Shown here: positions 24,305 through 34,600 of the stretch, in pieces
Position numbering within the stretch: the first letter of the stretch is position 1
Layout of the letters: every line of letters begins with the position of its first letter
NCBI GenBank assembly: GCA_023228285.1
Contig: JALOBM010000013.1
Location: 1 to 45,480, forward strand
Length of the DNA stretch: 45,480 nt
Direction: 5' to 3'
From: Candidatus Cloacimonadota bacterium
GTDB taxonomy: Bacteria; Cloacimonadota; Cloacimonadia; Cloacimonadales; Cloacimonadaceae
Program-made: the position numbers and the translations under genes
Notes under the pieces: model-generated
The model's database searches: none
Told to the model about the DNA's origin: nothing
What the model saw: only the letters and a program-made list of their open reading frames with translations

Positions 24305-26696
24305 GGGTTTGAAACTTCAGGGCATCCGGGAATTGCGTGTTGAAGAACACGATCCGGTAATCCCAATATTCGTTGCGTTTTGTAAAGGACAAATCCAGCT
24401 TCCAGCAGTGTAAATCCCTGGTAAGACGGATGCTTTGCGAGATAAGCTTGTTCTCTTTAACATTAAAGTAGTTCGAGTAATTCAGATTGTAGTTTTTGGT
24501 AAGATAAAGGCCGGCATTCATCCGCAGATTCTGGTTTCTGCTGTCAAACAAGCTCTTGTCCGCACTAAGGTCGTGGCTAATGTCCAGACTCCAGCTTTCA
24601 GACTTCACTGTGGCAGTGGGGTCTTCCTGTGTTTCACCGAAAGATTCGAAGCTGCGGTTTTTGAGCGCAGGAAAGTAGTCTGCATACATTGCAGTTCCGC
24701 TCAATGAGATGCCTTGGGAAAAGTACTGATTTCGTAGAGCAAGCCCACTTTTACCGATCTCATAAGTTTTCTGCGTCATACTCAAGCGACTGTTGTAACT
24801 TATCCGAATATCGCCCAGACTAAAGCGGTCACTGGTGATGGATCCCAGATTGAAGGAACCGGGTTTGAACGCAAAGCTATGGCTGATGTCACCAAACTTA
24901 TTGTCGTCTTTATATAGATTGGCAGCAATTCTGGAATCCCATGTAAACAGGTCATTTACCTTTTTCTCCAGTTTTCCGCTGCCAAATTTGAACTGCCATT
25001 TTTGCCCCAGCGAGAAGCTAAGACTTGCTTGTTTCTTGCTCCGTCTTAGCGAAATACCGCCAAAGCCATAATAGATGTCGTTTCTGGAGTGATCCGGGAT
25101 GAAGCTGAGTCCGACCGATGGAGTCATCACGTGCCTGATGGCAGACACGGGCAGATTCTGAAAGGTGCGCAGGCCGTAGATATTGAAATTGCCATTCAAA
25201 GAGGCTGAGTAGTCATTTCCGCGCGCTGGTTTCTTGTCGTTTTTATCCCTGTCAAACCAGGCTTCGGCATAATCCACACTCTGCCGTAGATTTAGCCAAC
25301 CCCGGTAATTGTAGCTGTTGGAAAGCCCCAGAGCGTGTTTCATGCCCATGTGATGCTCCACCAAATACCTGTCCGCATTCTCCGGATCGATAGTGTTTGC
25401 CCAGATGTAATCCTGCAGATCGGGATCGGGATCCAAAATCTGTCCGGTGTGATCCATCCGGAAATTGTAGTAGTATGAAAGATTGGAGTACCATGCATTG
25501 CTGTCCAAATGCAACAATTCATACAGAGGACGGCTGGATACGCTCCAGGTAACCGAAGGCAGGCTAAGGCTGGCGGTGTCGTTTATGAGGTCTTGACTGT
25601 AGAGGGCACCGGCATTGAAATAAGTGGATCCAATCGGCTTACGATAAGCAATGCTGGAAGAAAGCCTTTGCGCAAGGGATTCATCCACGGAGTTGCTGCT
25701 CTCCCATATCCTTTTGTTGCTTATAAAGTCCAAGGATACATCCAGAGAGGATTTTTCAGGAAGATCGTGATGATGTCCGGCTCGTACCGCCCAATCGTTT
25801 TGGATCACAGTTCCGTATGTGTTTCTCTGAAAGTCCGCGCGCAGGGATCCGTTGTACTCGTATCGTTTCTGGTAAATAGTGGAAAAATAGCTTTTCCAGC
25901 CGGTCTTCTCCATCAAGTCCAAGCCCACAATGAAATCCGCATAATCTTTGTAAGGGTAGTAGTACGCAAGATCGCGAATGTATTTTCCATCCACGTTATT
26001 GTAGCCAGGTTCGGGAATCAGGAAGCCCGGATGACGGCCCCGACGGATACTCATTGTTACAAAAGGGAAGTAGAAGATAGGAAGATGGTTTACATAAGCC
26101 AGTACATGCTTCCCTACTACTTTATCCTTTTGATAGATCCGCATTTTATGGGCCCAGAACCAATAGCTGGGCTCTTCCAGATCACAGGTGGTGAAACTGC
26201 CTCCGTCGATGTCGTATATATTTGAACCGATCTTACGAATCTCATCCCCCCAGTAATAGCCATTTTCAATGTAGCTGCGACCGTAGCTTAGCATACCGGT
26301 CTGACCTCCAACATCATAGTGCACATTCTCTCCGATCAGAAGCTGGTCGCCATCCTGCATCCGGGTTCTGCCCAGAGATATTGCCCTTTCCTTCTTCAGG
26401 TCCAGGAAAAGGGAATCAGCCATGATGTGGGAAGTTCCATAATCTATGGATGTATTGCCATACAACCAAATCTGTTCTTGCTCATAATAAGCCCGAATGC
26501 TGTCTGCAGCATAAAACAGAGAATCGATCTCGCTTGCGGGTTCCAGAGATACATCCAGACTATCTGGAGAAAAGAGTGTTCCCCGGATGTCTGAAGCAGC
26601 AGTAGCTTCGGACACGACCTCCTCTCTGCCGTTTTGAGCGGCAAGCGGGACAAATCCCAGTAACAGGCACAGTGTAAGGACTTTTGATAATATCAT
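24285..26696 (-). CDS. lptD: LPS-assembly outer-membrane protein LptD/OstA
   Basis: The product (803 aa) is an outer-membrane beta-barrel that inserts lipopolysaccharide at the cell surface. Residues 1-20 are a signal peptide ending PLAAQ. An OstA-like beta-jellyroll follows (IWLYGNTSIDYGTSHIMADS, GENVHYDVGGQTGMLSYG). The LptD barrel entrance motif is seen as YVNHLPIFYFPFVTMSIRRG followed by GFLIPEPGYNN. The rest is alternating aromatic beta-strands (SNLSYYYNFRMDHTG). The length is typical of Bacteroidetes-type LptD. The disulfide cysteines of E. coli LptD are not conserved. No strong Shine-Dalgarno is seen. A minus-strand TTGACA at 26735-26730 may be part of the promoter. Confidence 0.88.
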   Translation of the reverse strand: MILSKVLTLCLLLGFVPLAAQNGREEVVSEATAASDIRGTLFSPDSLDVSLEPASEIDSLFYAADSIRAYYEQEQIWLYGNTSIDYGTSHIMADSLFLDLKKERAISLGRTRMQDGDQLLIGENVHYDVGGQTGMLSYGRSYIENGYYWGDEIRKIGSNIYDIDGGSFTTCDLEEPSYWFWAHKMRIYQKDKVVGKHVLAYVNHLPIFYFPFVTMSIRRGRHPGFLIPEPGYNNVDGKYIRDLAYYYPYKDYADFIVGLDLMEKTGWKSYFSTIYQKRYEYNGSLRADFQRNTYGTVIQNDWAVRAGHHHDLPEKSSLDVSLDFISNKRIWESSNSVDESLAQRLSSSIAYRKPIGSTYFNAGALYSQDLINDTASLSLPSVTWSVSSRPLYELLHLDSNAWYSNLSYYYNFRMDHTGQILDPDPDLQDYIWANTIDPENADRYLVEHHMGMKHALGLSNSYNYRGWLNLRQSVDYAEAWFDRDKNDKKPARGNDYSASLNGNFNIYGLRTFQNLPVSAIRHVMTPSVGLSFIPDHSRNDIYYGFGGISLRRSKKQASLSFSLGQKWQFKFGSGKLEKKVNDLFTWDSRIAANLYKDDNKFGDISHSFAFKPGSFNLGSITSDRFSLGDIRISYNSRLSMTQKTYEIGKSGLALRNQYFSQGISLSGTAMYADYFPALKNRSFESFGETQEDPTATVKSESWSLDISHDLSADKSLFDSRNQNLRMNAGLYLTKNYNLNYSNYFNVKENKLISQSIRLTRDLHCWKLDLSFTKRNEYWDYRIVFFNTQFPDALKFQTRDSKRY

Positions 26697-26779
26697 CTAT
26701 CGTAACTTAAGAAATTACTCCACCATTCATGTCAAGAAATTCCAAGTATTTGTGCATGGTCTCCACTCAACTCACGGGT

Positions 26780-28027
26780 TTATTTCCGGTACGACTCTCG
26801 CCAATGCAATTCCGGTTTTTGCAATCTGCTGTTGTACATATACTTTTCAATCTTATCCCGCAAGCTATCGTCAATCTCCTTGTTCACAGGATAGATCTTT
26901 GCGTTCAATATGCGGGAGAGCAGAGTAATCCCCGCATTCGCCACCACATCTATACCTTCCTGAGTGCAGTGTTTTGCCTGATCGTCTTCGCTATGGATGT
27001 AGAATAGTGCCTTCCCGCCCAATCTGGCAATGTTGATCGAGGGTATCTCATACACGGCAAAGGGCATGCAATCGCTACTGTAAATATTCAGTATTTCCTG
27101 AAAATAGATGCCCTCTTCCCTGAGAGTACCACTCGCATAACCCATTATCTCTTTTGTGCCCAATACCATCAGCACATTTCTACCGATAGGATCTCCAGCC
27201 AGATCGATATTGATAACCAACCGCAAGCGCTTCTGCAGTTCATCCTTATGCGCTTCCATATATGCTGTGCTGCCCAAGAGCCCCATCTCCTCTCCGGAGA
27301 ACCAAATGATGCGTAGATCGCGTTTCGGTTTATGTACGGAAAAGTACTCCGCAGCCTGCAGCAGACAGACAGAACCCGCTGCGTTATCACACGATCCATG
27401 ACTTCTGGCTACGCTGTCGTAGTGCCCCACCAAAAGCGTAAGATTCTGATCTTGTCCGCTTCCCGGAATATCCAGCACAATATTGTGGGCACTGCGTTCT
27501 TCTTGATTCTGGTTGATACGAAACTCAATTTCCTGGCCATCATAAGCCTTCAGTTCTTCAGCTTGAGAATAGCTTATCATAACATGCGGCACATTATCCG
27601 TGGCATTTTGCCGATGAGCACGCACGGAAGCACTCTTGTGAGGAGCAGATATGCCGATAAGTGCCTTCACTCCGGAGCCTTCCAATAGTTCAGAGATCAA
27701 TTTGCTATTGTGATAGTACATTACAATCTTGCCCTCATAAGCCCCAAGACTGTGTGGCAGGATATCCAAGTTCTCCAAGTATACCAATGCACTCTTGAGC
27801 ACTACATCACTACATAGCCCAAAGGGGATAGCATCCCATCGCTTGTTTCCGGTTACGATCTCAGCCCTGCCTGCATCAAAGCTCTTTAAAGCAAATTCTT
27901 CTACGTTCGGGTGAAGATTCAGGGCTGCCAAGTAACCAGATATTACTTCAATAGCCCTCATTTCTCCTGCACTGCCTGCTAGTCGCTCAAAATCCAACTC
28001 TTTGAGTGTGTTGTAAGATTGCATCAT
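26780..28027 (-). CDS. M28-family zinc metallopeptidase
   Basis: The product (415 aa from this start) is a predicted aminopeptidase or carboxypeptidase of clan MH. Di-zinc ligands appear in order: His and Asp in LVGHYDSV and SCDNAAGS, the Glu pair in WFSGEEMGLLG, Asp in VINIDLAGD, and His in FYIHSEDD. A PA-like insert before the catalytic part is suggested by the MYYHNSKLISELLEGSGVKA segment. The start at ATG 28027 has GGAGG 6 nt upstream; the longer frame from 28090 would begin inside the secF terminator region and lacks an RBS. No signal peptide is visible, so it is probably cytoplasmic and used in peptide fermentation. Confidence 0.88.
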   Translation of the reverse strand: MMQSYNTLKELDFERLAGSAGEMRAIEVISGYLAALNLHPNVEEFALKSFDAGRAEIVTGNKRWDAIPFGLCSDVVLKSALVYLENLDILPHSLGAYEGKIVMYYHNSKLISELLEGSGVKALIGISAPHKSASVRAHRQNATDNVPHVMISYSQAEELKAYDGQEIEFRINQNQEERSAHNIVLDIPGSGQDQNLTLLVGHYDSVARSHGSCDNAAGSVCLLQAAEYFSVHKPKRDLRIIWFSGEEMGLLGSTAYMEAHKDELQKRLRLVINIDLAGDPIGRNVLMVLGTKEIMGYASGTLREEGIYFQEILNIYSSDCMPFAVYEIPSINIARLGGKALFYIHSEDDQAKHCTQEGIDVVANAGITLLSRILNAKIYPVNKEIDDSLRDKIEKYMYNSRLQKPELHWRESYRK

Positions 28028-28055
28028 CTTGTTCCTCCCTGATCCTGAATAACAT

Positions 28056-28086
28056 ATCACAAAGCCTGGCATGCATATTCTGTCAA
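28056..28086 (-). promoter_or_regulatory. candidate promoter of the M28 peptidase gene
   Basis: On the minus strand TTGACA (28086-28081) is followed after 19 bp by TGTGAT (28061-28056). This is the same pair of hexamers as at the tRNA-Phe gene, with longer spacing. It lies directly after the secF terminator and before the ribosome binding site at 28038-28034. Confidence 0.4.
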
Positions 28087-28088
28087 TC

Positions 28089-28112
28089 AAAAAACCCGGG
28101 ACATGCCCGGGT
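28089..28112 (-). terminator. rho-independent terminator of secDF
   Basis: Read on the minus strand, AACCCGGG/CCCGGGTT makes a perfect 8-bp GC-rich stem with a short CATGT loop and runs into TTTTTT. It lies about 30 bp after the secF stop. Confidence 0.92.
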
Positions 28113-28140
28113 TCTTACGTATATCTCGCGTATATTATTG

Positions 28141-29121
28141 TTATTTTCTTTTGCTTAGCTTCTGAGCAGCTTTCTTTTCTTTGTGAGCTAGTTTTGTGAA
28201 ATCCACGATCAAACTGCTTGCAACAAAGATTGTGGAATAAGTACCGACTACCACGCCAATGCACATCGCAAGAGCGAAATCATGCAAGACCTGTCCACCA
28301 AAGAGGTACAGCGACAAGGTAGCAATGAAGGTCGTTAATGCGGTGATGATGGTACGGGATAAAGTCTCATTAATAGCATCGTTGATAATGACTTCCAAGG
28401 GATCTTTGCGACGTATCTTGAGATCCTCCCGGACTCGGTCAAAGATCACGATTGTATCGTTGATGCTATAACCCACGATAGTAAGCAGTGCGGCTATGAT
28501 CTGGACAGATATCTCTTTGCCAGTGAGGGCAAACACACCGATTACGACCAACACATCATGCGCCAAGGCAACGATCGCCATTATTCCAAAGATCAGTTCA
28601 AAACGGAACCAAATGTAGATGATCATAAAAATCAATGATATTCCGATCGCCATCAAAGCATTGGTACGCAATTCACCGCCAACCTTGGGGCCCACTTCGT
28701 AGATCTCAGCGATAACGTCACGATTGAGATCTCTGCCTACCACATGTTCAGGGAAATTTTCGTTGATCAGATCGATAATCTCGGTCTTGGTATCTGTAGC
28801 TGCACCATCCTCGCTTTGGCGACTCTTGATCTTGATCATGAATGTGGCATCTTCCACTGAGCCAACATGCTGAATCTCAGCTTCGGGATATCCATTGATT
28901 TTCAAAACATTACGTAAATCGTCGATTTGTACGGGTTCCACAGAAGCGCTGGCAGCCTTCAGATTTACTTTTGCTGCCACACCGCTGGAAAATTCGATGC
29001 TCCAATTCAAGCCACGCACAAATAAACCAATGAGCGAAGCAAGGATGACAATGATGGAAATCGTATAAGCGATCTTCCTCATTCTGATGAAGGGGATGTT
29101 GTTTTTTGTAAGAAATCTCAT
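28141..29121 (-). CDS. secF: protein translocase subunit SecF
   Basis: SecF (326 aa) is an inner-membrane partner of SecD that uses the proton-motive force to complete protein export. There is an N-terminal transmembrane helix (ISIIVILASLIGLFVRG), a periplasmic loop, and five C-terminal helices. Family motifs are GLNWSIEFSSGV near the start, GPKVGGELRTNAL before TM2, and GYSINDTIVIFDRVRED in the cytoplasmic loop. It follows secD after 10 bp and has an AAGGAG Shine-Dalgarno. Confidence 0.97.
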   Translation of the reverse strand: MRFLTKNNIPFIRMRKIAYTISIIVILASLIGLFVRGLNWSIEFSSGVAAKVNLKAASASVEPVQIDDLRNVLKINGYPEAEIQHVGSVEDATFMIKIKSRQSEDGAATDTKTEIIDLINENFPEHVVGRDLNRDVIAEIYEVGPKVGGELRTNALMAIGISLIFMIIYIWFRFELIFGIMAIVALAHDVLVVIGVFALTGKEISVQIIAALLTIVGYSINDTIVIFDRVREDLKIRRKDPLEVIINDAINETLSRTIITALTTFIATLSLYLFGGQVLHDFALAMCIGVVVGTYSTIFVASSLIVDFTKLAHKEKKAAQKLSKRK

Positions 29122-29131
29122 CGTTCTCTCC

Positions 29132-30718
29132 TTAGATGCTCAGTTTCTTTGTGGAACCGGTCAACACGAAGGTATCAAACAATGACCGTAAAAAGACCAA
29201 CGCACAGAACATGGAACCGACGATACCTATGGCAAGGGTTACCGCAAAGCCGCGAACAGGACCTGTACCAAATTGGAAAAGCACCGCAGCTGCAATCAAT
29301 GTGGTGAGATTCGAATCCCACACAGTAATGGCTGCCCGGTTGTAGCCAGCGTCAACCGCAGAACGAGGGGTTTTACCTGTATCTAATTCTTCACGAACAC
29401 GTTCAAATATAAGTACGTTTGCGTCCACTGCCATACCGATGGTGAGGATCATTCCGGCAATTCCGGGAAGAGTAAGGGTGCCACCAAATGCGATTAGCAT
29501 AGCCAAGATGAAGCCCATGTTGAACACAAGGGTAAAGTCTGTCATTAGACCGCCAACCTTGTAATATACCAGCATAAACAGCATAACTATGCCTAAACCA
29601 ATGAGGCCTGCCATGGATCCGCTTTTTATGCTGTCTGAACCCAATGTTGCACCAATAATAGAGGTGGATACGGGAGAAATGGGAGCTATCAGGTTTCCGG
29701 TATTGAGCACAATAGCCAGTTCGGTTGCTTCAGCAGAAGAGAATCTTCCTGTGATCTGAGCTCTGCCGCCGGCAATTCGTTCCTGGATGTTGGGAGCAGA
29801 ATAAACTACGTTGTCCAAAACGATAGCAAGGCGTTTCCCGATGTTGTCCGCTGTTACGCGTTCAAACTTTCTGGCACCTTCACGCTTCAACTCAATGGAG
29901 ACATAGGGCTTGTTCGCAACCCGCGGATCTGTGGATGTGGAAGAGCCATATTCAACCTTCGCTCTGGACAGATCATTTCCAGAAAGCTCTACTGCACTGG
30001 AAAGCACATGCAGTACTCTATCCGCTCTGGGATTTGCTGAATCAGCGCGTTCAAGAGATATCTGCCAGCCAGCGGGAACCATTTGTTGAAAGAGTGAATC
30101 CGCCACTAGATCTTGCATCAGGCGAATACTGTCGTACTGCACTTCGTAATCCATCTCACCTAGGCGTATCAGGCTGCTGAAAACACCGCTTGAAGGTGAT
30201 GAAATACCTAAAGTATCGCTGTCTGCCATTATATCTTTATCAAGCTTATCAAGTTCTGCCAGAGCAGGGAATTTATCCAAGTTTGCGCTGATGTTGCTGT
30301 CTATAATATCCAAAACGCGTTTGGCTTCATCCGATTGAGCTACAACTTTGAATTCCAACATTGCAGTTTGTTGAATTAGGTTCTCTGCTGCTTCAAAGTC
30401 GCTTACTCCGGGAAGTTGGACCATAATCCGGTTATCACCAAGCTTTTGAATAGACGGCTCAGCAACTCCAAATTGATCAATACGTTCACGGATGATCTTG
30501 ATGTTTTGATCTACCGCACCACGTGCATCAGCAGCGGAAAGAGCGGAAGTATCCACTTCCAGCAGGATCTGCATGCCACCTCTGAGATCCAGCCCGAGTT
30601 TCAGCTTGTGCTTTGCCCACCACTCCGGCAGATTCGGAATCGCCATAGGAGCCAGATAAAATGCTGTTATGCATATGAATATGATTATTGAAAGACCGCG
30701 CCAGGAAAACTTCTTCAT
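29132..30718 (-). CDS. secD: protein translocase subunit SecD
   Basis: SecD (528 aa) is the larger partner of SecF in the inner membrane. Visible are TM1 at residues 8-28, then KLGLDLRGGMQILLEVD, the periplasmic P1 domain (NRIMVQLPGV), and a ~150-residue variable head region. Next is SecDF_P1 head DNVVYSAPNIQERIAGGRAQ, and then five membrane helices containing GMAVDANVLIFERVREEL. The start has AAGGGAG 10 nt upstream. A possible promoter lies at 30865-30893 and a hairpin in the leader at 30827-30849. Confidence 0.97.
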   Translation of the reverse strand: MKKFSWRGLSIIIFICITAFYLAPMAIPNLPEWWAKHKLKLGLDLRGGMQILLEVDTSALSAADARGAVDQNIKIIRERIDQFGVAEPSIQKLGDNRIMVQLPGVSDFEAAENLIQQTAMLEFKVVAQSDEAKRVLDIIDSNISANLDKFPALAELDKLDKDIMADSDTLGISSPSSGVFSSLIRLGEMDYEVQYDSIRLMQDLVADSLFQQMVPAGWQISLERADSANPRADRVLHVLSSAVELSGNDLSRAKVEYGSSTSTDPRVANKPYVSIELKREGARKFERVTADNIGKRLAIVLDNVVYSAPNIQERIAGGRAQITGRFSSAEATELAIVLNTGNLIAPISPVSTSIIGATLGSDSIKSGSMAGLIGLGIVMLFMLVYYKVGGLMTDFTLVFNMGFILAMLIAFGGTLTLPGIAGMILTIGMAVDANVLIFERVREELDTGKTPRSAVDAGYNRAAITVWDSNLTTLIAAAVLFQFGTGPVRGFAVTLAIGIVGSMFCALVFLRSLFDTFVLTGSTKKLSI

Positions 30719-30826
30719 TGGCTTTTGCTCCCTTATTTAGTTATTTTCTATCTTTAAAAACGTTATTTGATCCAAAAGTCTGATTGGTCTCTATCCGTCA
30801 AGTGCTTTTTTCTCGGCAACTCTATG

Positions 30827-30849
30827 AAATCGTCATAGCTTGACGATTT
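30827..30849 (-). other. perfect 9-bp hairpin in the secD leader
   Basis: AAATCGTCA and TGACGATTT pair perfectly around a 5-nt loop. There is no T-run on either side, so it is not a simple terminator. It lies downstream of the candidate secDF promoter, so it would be in the 5' UTR and could act in mRNA stability or as an operator. Confidence 0.4.
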
Positions 30850-30864
30850 ACAGGATATGCTAAA

Positions 30865-30893
30865 CTCATAACATAAATCTAATAACTCGTCAA
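30865..30893 (-). promoter_or_regulatory. candidate secDF promoter
   Basis: On the minus strand TTGACG (30893-30888) is followed by a 17-bp spacer and TATGAG (30870-30865). The matches are 5/6 and 4/6. This would give a ~140-nt leader containing the hairpin at 30827-30849. Confidence 0.35.
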
Positions 30894-30991
30894 GGTACGA
30901 TTATCGTTTTGCTGCTGGGCTGCCAAACTCCAATTTGCCTGATAATCTACCAAACGGTTCAAGAGCTTTATTCCTCCTCTGGATTATCTAT

Positions 30992-31063
30992 ACTTGAACC
31001 TGATATCATCGGGTTATCATCGAGTGAACACAGGATGATAACACCTTGATATCAGCTTCAACA
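30992..31063 (-). repeat. ~75-bp palindromic intergenic element, copy 2
   Basis: The outer arms TTGAACCTGATATCA and TGATATCAGCTTCAA pair with one mismatch. An inner pair, GTTATCATC and GATGATAAC, is perfect. On the minus strand the inner block reads GTGTTCACTCGATGATAAC, shared with the element at 703-778. Hence the same family in opposite orientation. It sits in the 596-bp gap between secD and the DUF3467 gene. Confidence 0.78.
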
Positions 31064-31115
31064 CTGGATCGAACAAAGGGGAAGATAAAAATGACTCAAA
31101 AGCTCCCTTCGGTCG

Positions 31116-31289
31116 CTATGGCATTTCGTAGGTTACCACACCAAGCTTGACTCTAGTATCAACATCCTTTCCCATGAGCATATTGTAGACATTGGCATAC
31201 TGCTCAGGAATACCGATATCACAAGGATAACATAGACTGGATGGCCGAGTGGAACTTGCCTCAATTATCGTTTTAGATTTAGATCGGGA
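31116..31289 (-). pseudogene. possible 3' remnant of an unidentified gene
   Basis: An open frame of 57 codons without a start codon at its beginning ends at TAG 31116. Its last ~40 residues have protein-like composition (LCYPCDIGIPEQYANVYNM and then VDTRVKLGVVTYEMP). The frame is open from a TAA at 31290-31292. I do not recognise the family. It may be the tail of a lost gene whose front was deleted, or a chance frame. It lies between a palindromic element and the DUF3467 gene. Confidence 0.3.
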
Positions 31290-31314
31290 TTAGCTTCACA
31301 CAAAGCATTATGGA

Positions 31315-31620
31315 TCAAGTGGTTTTGAAGCCTACGGCTTTATTCTCTCCCTGGCCTTGCACCTTGATCTCGCCAAATTGATTCTCAAAGCTGTTGATGT
31401 TCTTTTCCAAAAGCTGTAGCAGTTGCTTGGCATGCATTGGGGTCATTACCACTCTGGAATAGATGCGGGCATCCGGCAATCCCGGCAGGATTCTTCCGCA
31501 GTCCATAATGAATTCTGAGGGGGAGTTTGTGATCATAAAGAAATTTGCATAGGTACCTTCACCTACTTTTTCGTCCAGCTTGATGTTAAGTTGTTTTTGA
31601 GGGGGATTTGGATTTGACAT
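31315..31620 (-). CDS. DUF3467 family protein
   Basis: The product is a small (101 aa) cytoplasmic protein matching the DUF3467 pattern: N-terminal low-complexity NPNPPQKQ, then LNIKLDEKVGEGTYANFFMI, SPSEFIMDCGRILPGLP and RVVMTPMHAKQLLQLLEKNI. The function of the family is unknown. It begins 3 bp after the nuclease-helicase gene stop, so it is very probably cotranslated with it. Confidence 0.88.
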   Translation of the reverse strand: MSNPNPPQKQLNIKLDEKVGEGTYANFFMITNSPSEFIMDCGRILPGLPDARIYSRVVMTPMHAKQLLQLLEKNINSFENQFGEIKVQGQGENKAVGFKTT

Positions 31621-31623
31621 GTC

Positions 31624-34600
31624 TTACTCCTTGTCTAGAAAGTCGTGAATACTCAGTATCCTGCCATTTTGGCGGATGTTATCATACAATTTTGTAAAAT
31701 GAACCGACGCCTTACACAGTGAACTGTTTGCGATCACTATCAGGCGGTTCCTGGCACGGGACAGGGCAACATTTAGCTTGCGATCCACTCTGCCGTCAGA
31801 GCTCAGAGATTGAAGGCTCCGCAGTCCCATGGTGTTTCGAATGGGAAAACACAGGATGATGCTGTCTCGCTCCGAGCCCTGATATCGCTCAACCGTGTCT
31901 ATGCTGATATCTTTGATTTCCTGCCGCAAAGCGTGGATCATCAATCTGTAGGGTGCTACAATGCCCAGATCTTTCTGGAGATCATGTACCAGGCCGGCTT
32001 TGCGGTACATATCCACCAACTTCACTATAGCTTTGGTTTGCAGAGGATCATAATAGTCATGAGGAGAGGGTGGGCATTCCAACCACAACAATCTGGTATC
32101 GATCTCCTCGGGTAGCAAACCGGTCTCCAATACCGCGCTTTGCTCTTTTAGGGACGCCCGCAAGCGGTTTTCGTAGTAGTGAGATACCAAAGCAGCGATC
32201 TCATTATGCATACGGTAGTGTCCGGTCAGCATTTCCAGATGCTTTTGCCAAGCCTTTTTATGGTAGAGCCTGAAGAGACGTTCCATCAAAGATTGATTGA
32301 TATTATTATACTCCAACTCCTGTATAACTTCAGACTCAAAATGAAAACTGAGAGATTCCTGCATGGAGATGGCCGGAAGCTGGTTTTGGTCTCCGATCAG
32401 GATGGTCTTCGGAGCCATTGTTACTAATCCCAGGATCGAGCTTTCCAATATCTGAGATGCTTCATCCACAATGATCTCATCAAGCCCGGTCAAGCGCGTG
32501 AGATCCCGAATCCAGGCATTGGCACTTTGCACTGTAGCTACAAAAATCCGATTTTGTCTCAAAAGATGGTCAATCTCCTGATACCGTTTGTCGTGAATCA
32601 GGTTTTCGAGGAGTTCATCTTCGATATTCTGGGAGTTTCCGGTGCGTATGAAAGGTACATTCCGGGCCTTGAGGCACATGCATATCTCGTCCACGGCACG
32701 ATTGGTAAAGCTGAGCACCATCAGCGTCTTCTTCGTATTCTTGAAGAATCGCTCAGTATAATTGCCGATCAAACCCGAGGTTTTACCCGTTCCGGGAGGA
32801 CCTTGAACGATAAAGAGTTCACGAGCAGCCTGCATTCGAGCTAATATGGATTCTCTTTCATCTTTGGGGCAGTCCACATCGATGGCTGCAGGCTCACGAA
32901 TGCCTAAAAACAGGTCCCTGGTGCTGATCTCGCTCTCCAGGAAAGTGGTTAGTGCTGAGAGCGGACCATAGAGATAGGACTCCAGCATATCGTGTTCCAG
33001 AGACCATGAGCTCTGGGGATTGAAGCGTCGTTTGATACCTCCGCGAATTCTTAAACACAGATTGTCCTTATCCATACGGGTGATCACACCGCGAATGATT
33101 TCCTGTTTATCCACTCTTTTGTGTTCTTCGTAAAACACCACTATGTCGCCCTGGCGAAAATCCGATATCCCGGGGTCTTCGCTGTAGCTCAATTTGATTT
33201 CGCGCTGATTGGAATCCTCAATATGCAGACCCTTGATTATCTTGCCTTGCTTTTCCACCGGAGACAATCTCCACAGGGCATTGTGCCCGTATTGAGCTTC
33301 GCTATTCGCAGCGCCAGTCTTCACATACCAAATCTCCCGTATCACGCGCTTCACTTGTTCGCAAAACCATTCATACTCAAAATCTCTGATACTATTCTTC
33401 AGCCGTTTGAAACGTTGCAGAGCTTCTGCGCTGAAGACACTGTAGGTCTTTTCATCCTGCTTTGCCAGCCAGTCAAAGAAGATGCGAGGATTTTCACTGA
33501 GGAGATGCATTATTCCCACTATTCTATTGCGACAATGCATCAAATTCTGTTCCAAAAGAGGTATATTGGCTACATTCCGCAAAGGTTTGTCCATGCTGGC
33601 AGAATAGAAGATTGAGCTGGATCCCAAGTTGCCTGCGCCATAAGCGCAACGGATAATCATATTGTAGGCCACAACCTGATATAACTGATTAGGCCAAACA
33701 TCATTGGGATGAGCTTTGCCGCTCTTTAGCTCTACAATATTGTATTTTCCTTTGTTTTTGTAGAGCAGATCCAATCTTCCCTGTAGTCCGTATGCGGGAC
33801 ATAAGAAAGACGGTTCCAATAGCAGGTCATCTTCGGGAACATCGGCACAGAAAGCTCTTACCGTTTGCAGATGGCCGATTTCGATCTCACGATAGATTTC
33901 CATAGCGCAGTTTTGTCCCAAAGCCACCATTGGTATTGGCATCTGAGACAATCCACACTTAAAGAGGTCAAGATAATCCAGATCAGGTTGATGGATCAGT
34001 TCGTCGAAGATACTGTTTACCATCCGGCCTAGAAGCATGCTTTCGGAGCTTGCTTCTCCAAACAGGCGATTCAATACATAAAGCTCTGGCGCAGATTTGT
34101 CTTTATCCATACATTCAGCAATGGAAGAGGCATCGATCAAGAAGTCCGGTTCCAATACCACGATGCTGCGAGGATTATCTACATAGAAATTGGCTTTTCC
34201 CGCTACTTCACTCAGTTCCAGACAATGCAAGTTTGCATAAGGCCATAAGCTGGGCATCAAGGAACTGAATTTGGCTTTCTCCGGATGCTTGCTGTCATCC
34301 CGCAGAAGGATGCTTACCTCTTCGTTATCTTCGTTGATGGCTTGTATTTCCAGCCCGGCAATACTAGCCCCGGACATATAGAATTGATGGCTTTTCAATA
34401 TGCAGTGGAAACTGTGTTTCTTACTATGGCTATGTCTGGGAAGTTCCGGAGCGTCTTTTACCACATCTTCAAGGAGAGGATAGCTAAGCTCTGGACACAC
34501 AAACTTCAATAGCTCATAGATGCTTTTGGCGCCTGCAATTACTGCACCAGCAGGTATCTCGGCAATTTCTTCATGAGCTGCTCTATTGGCCAATATCCGA

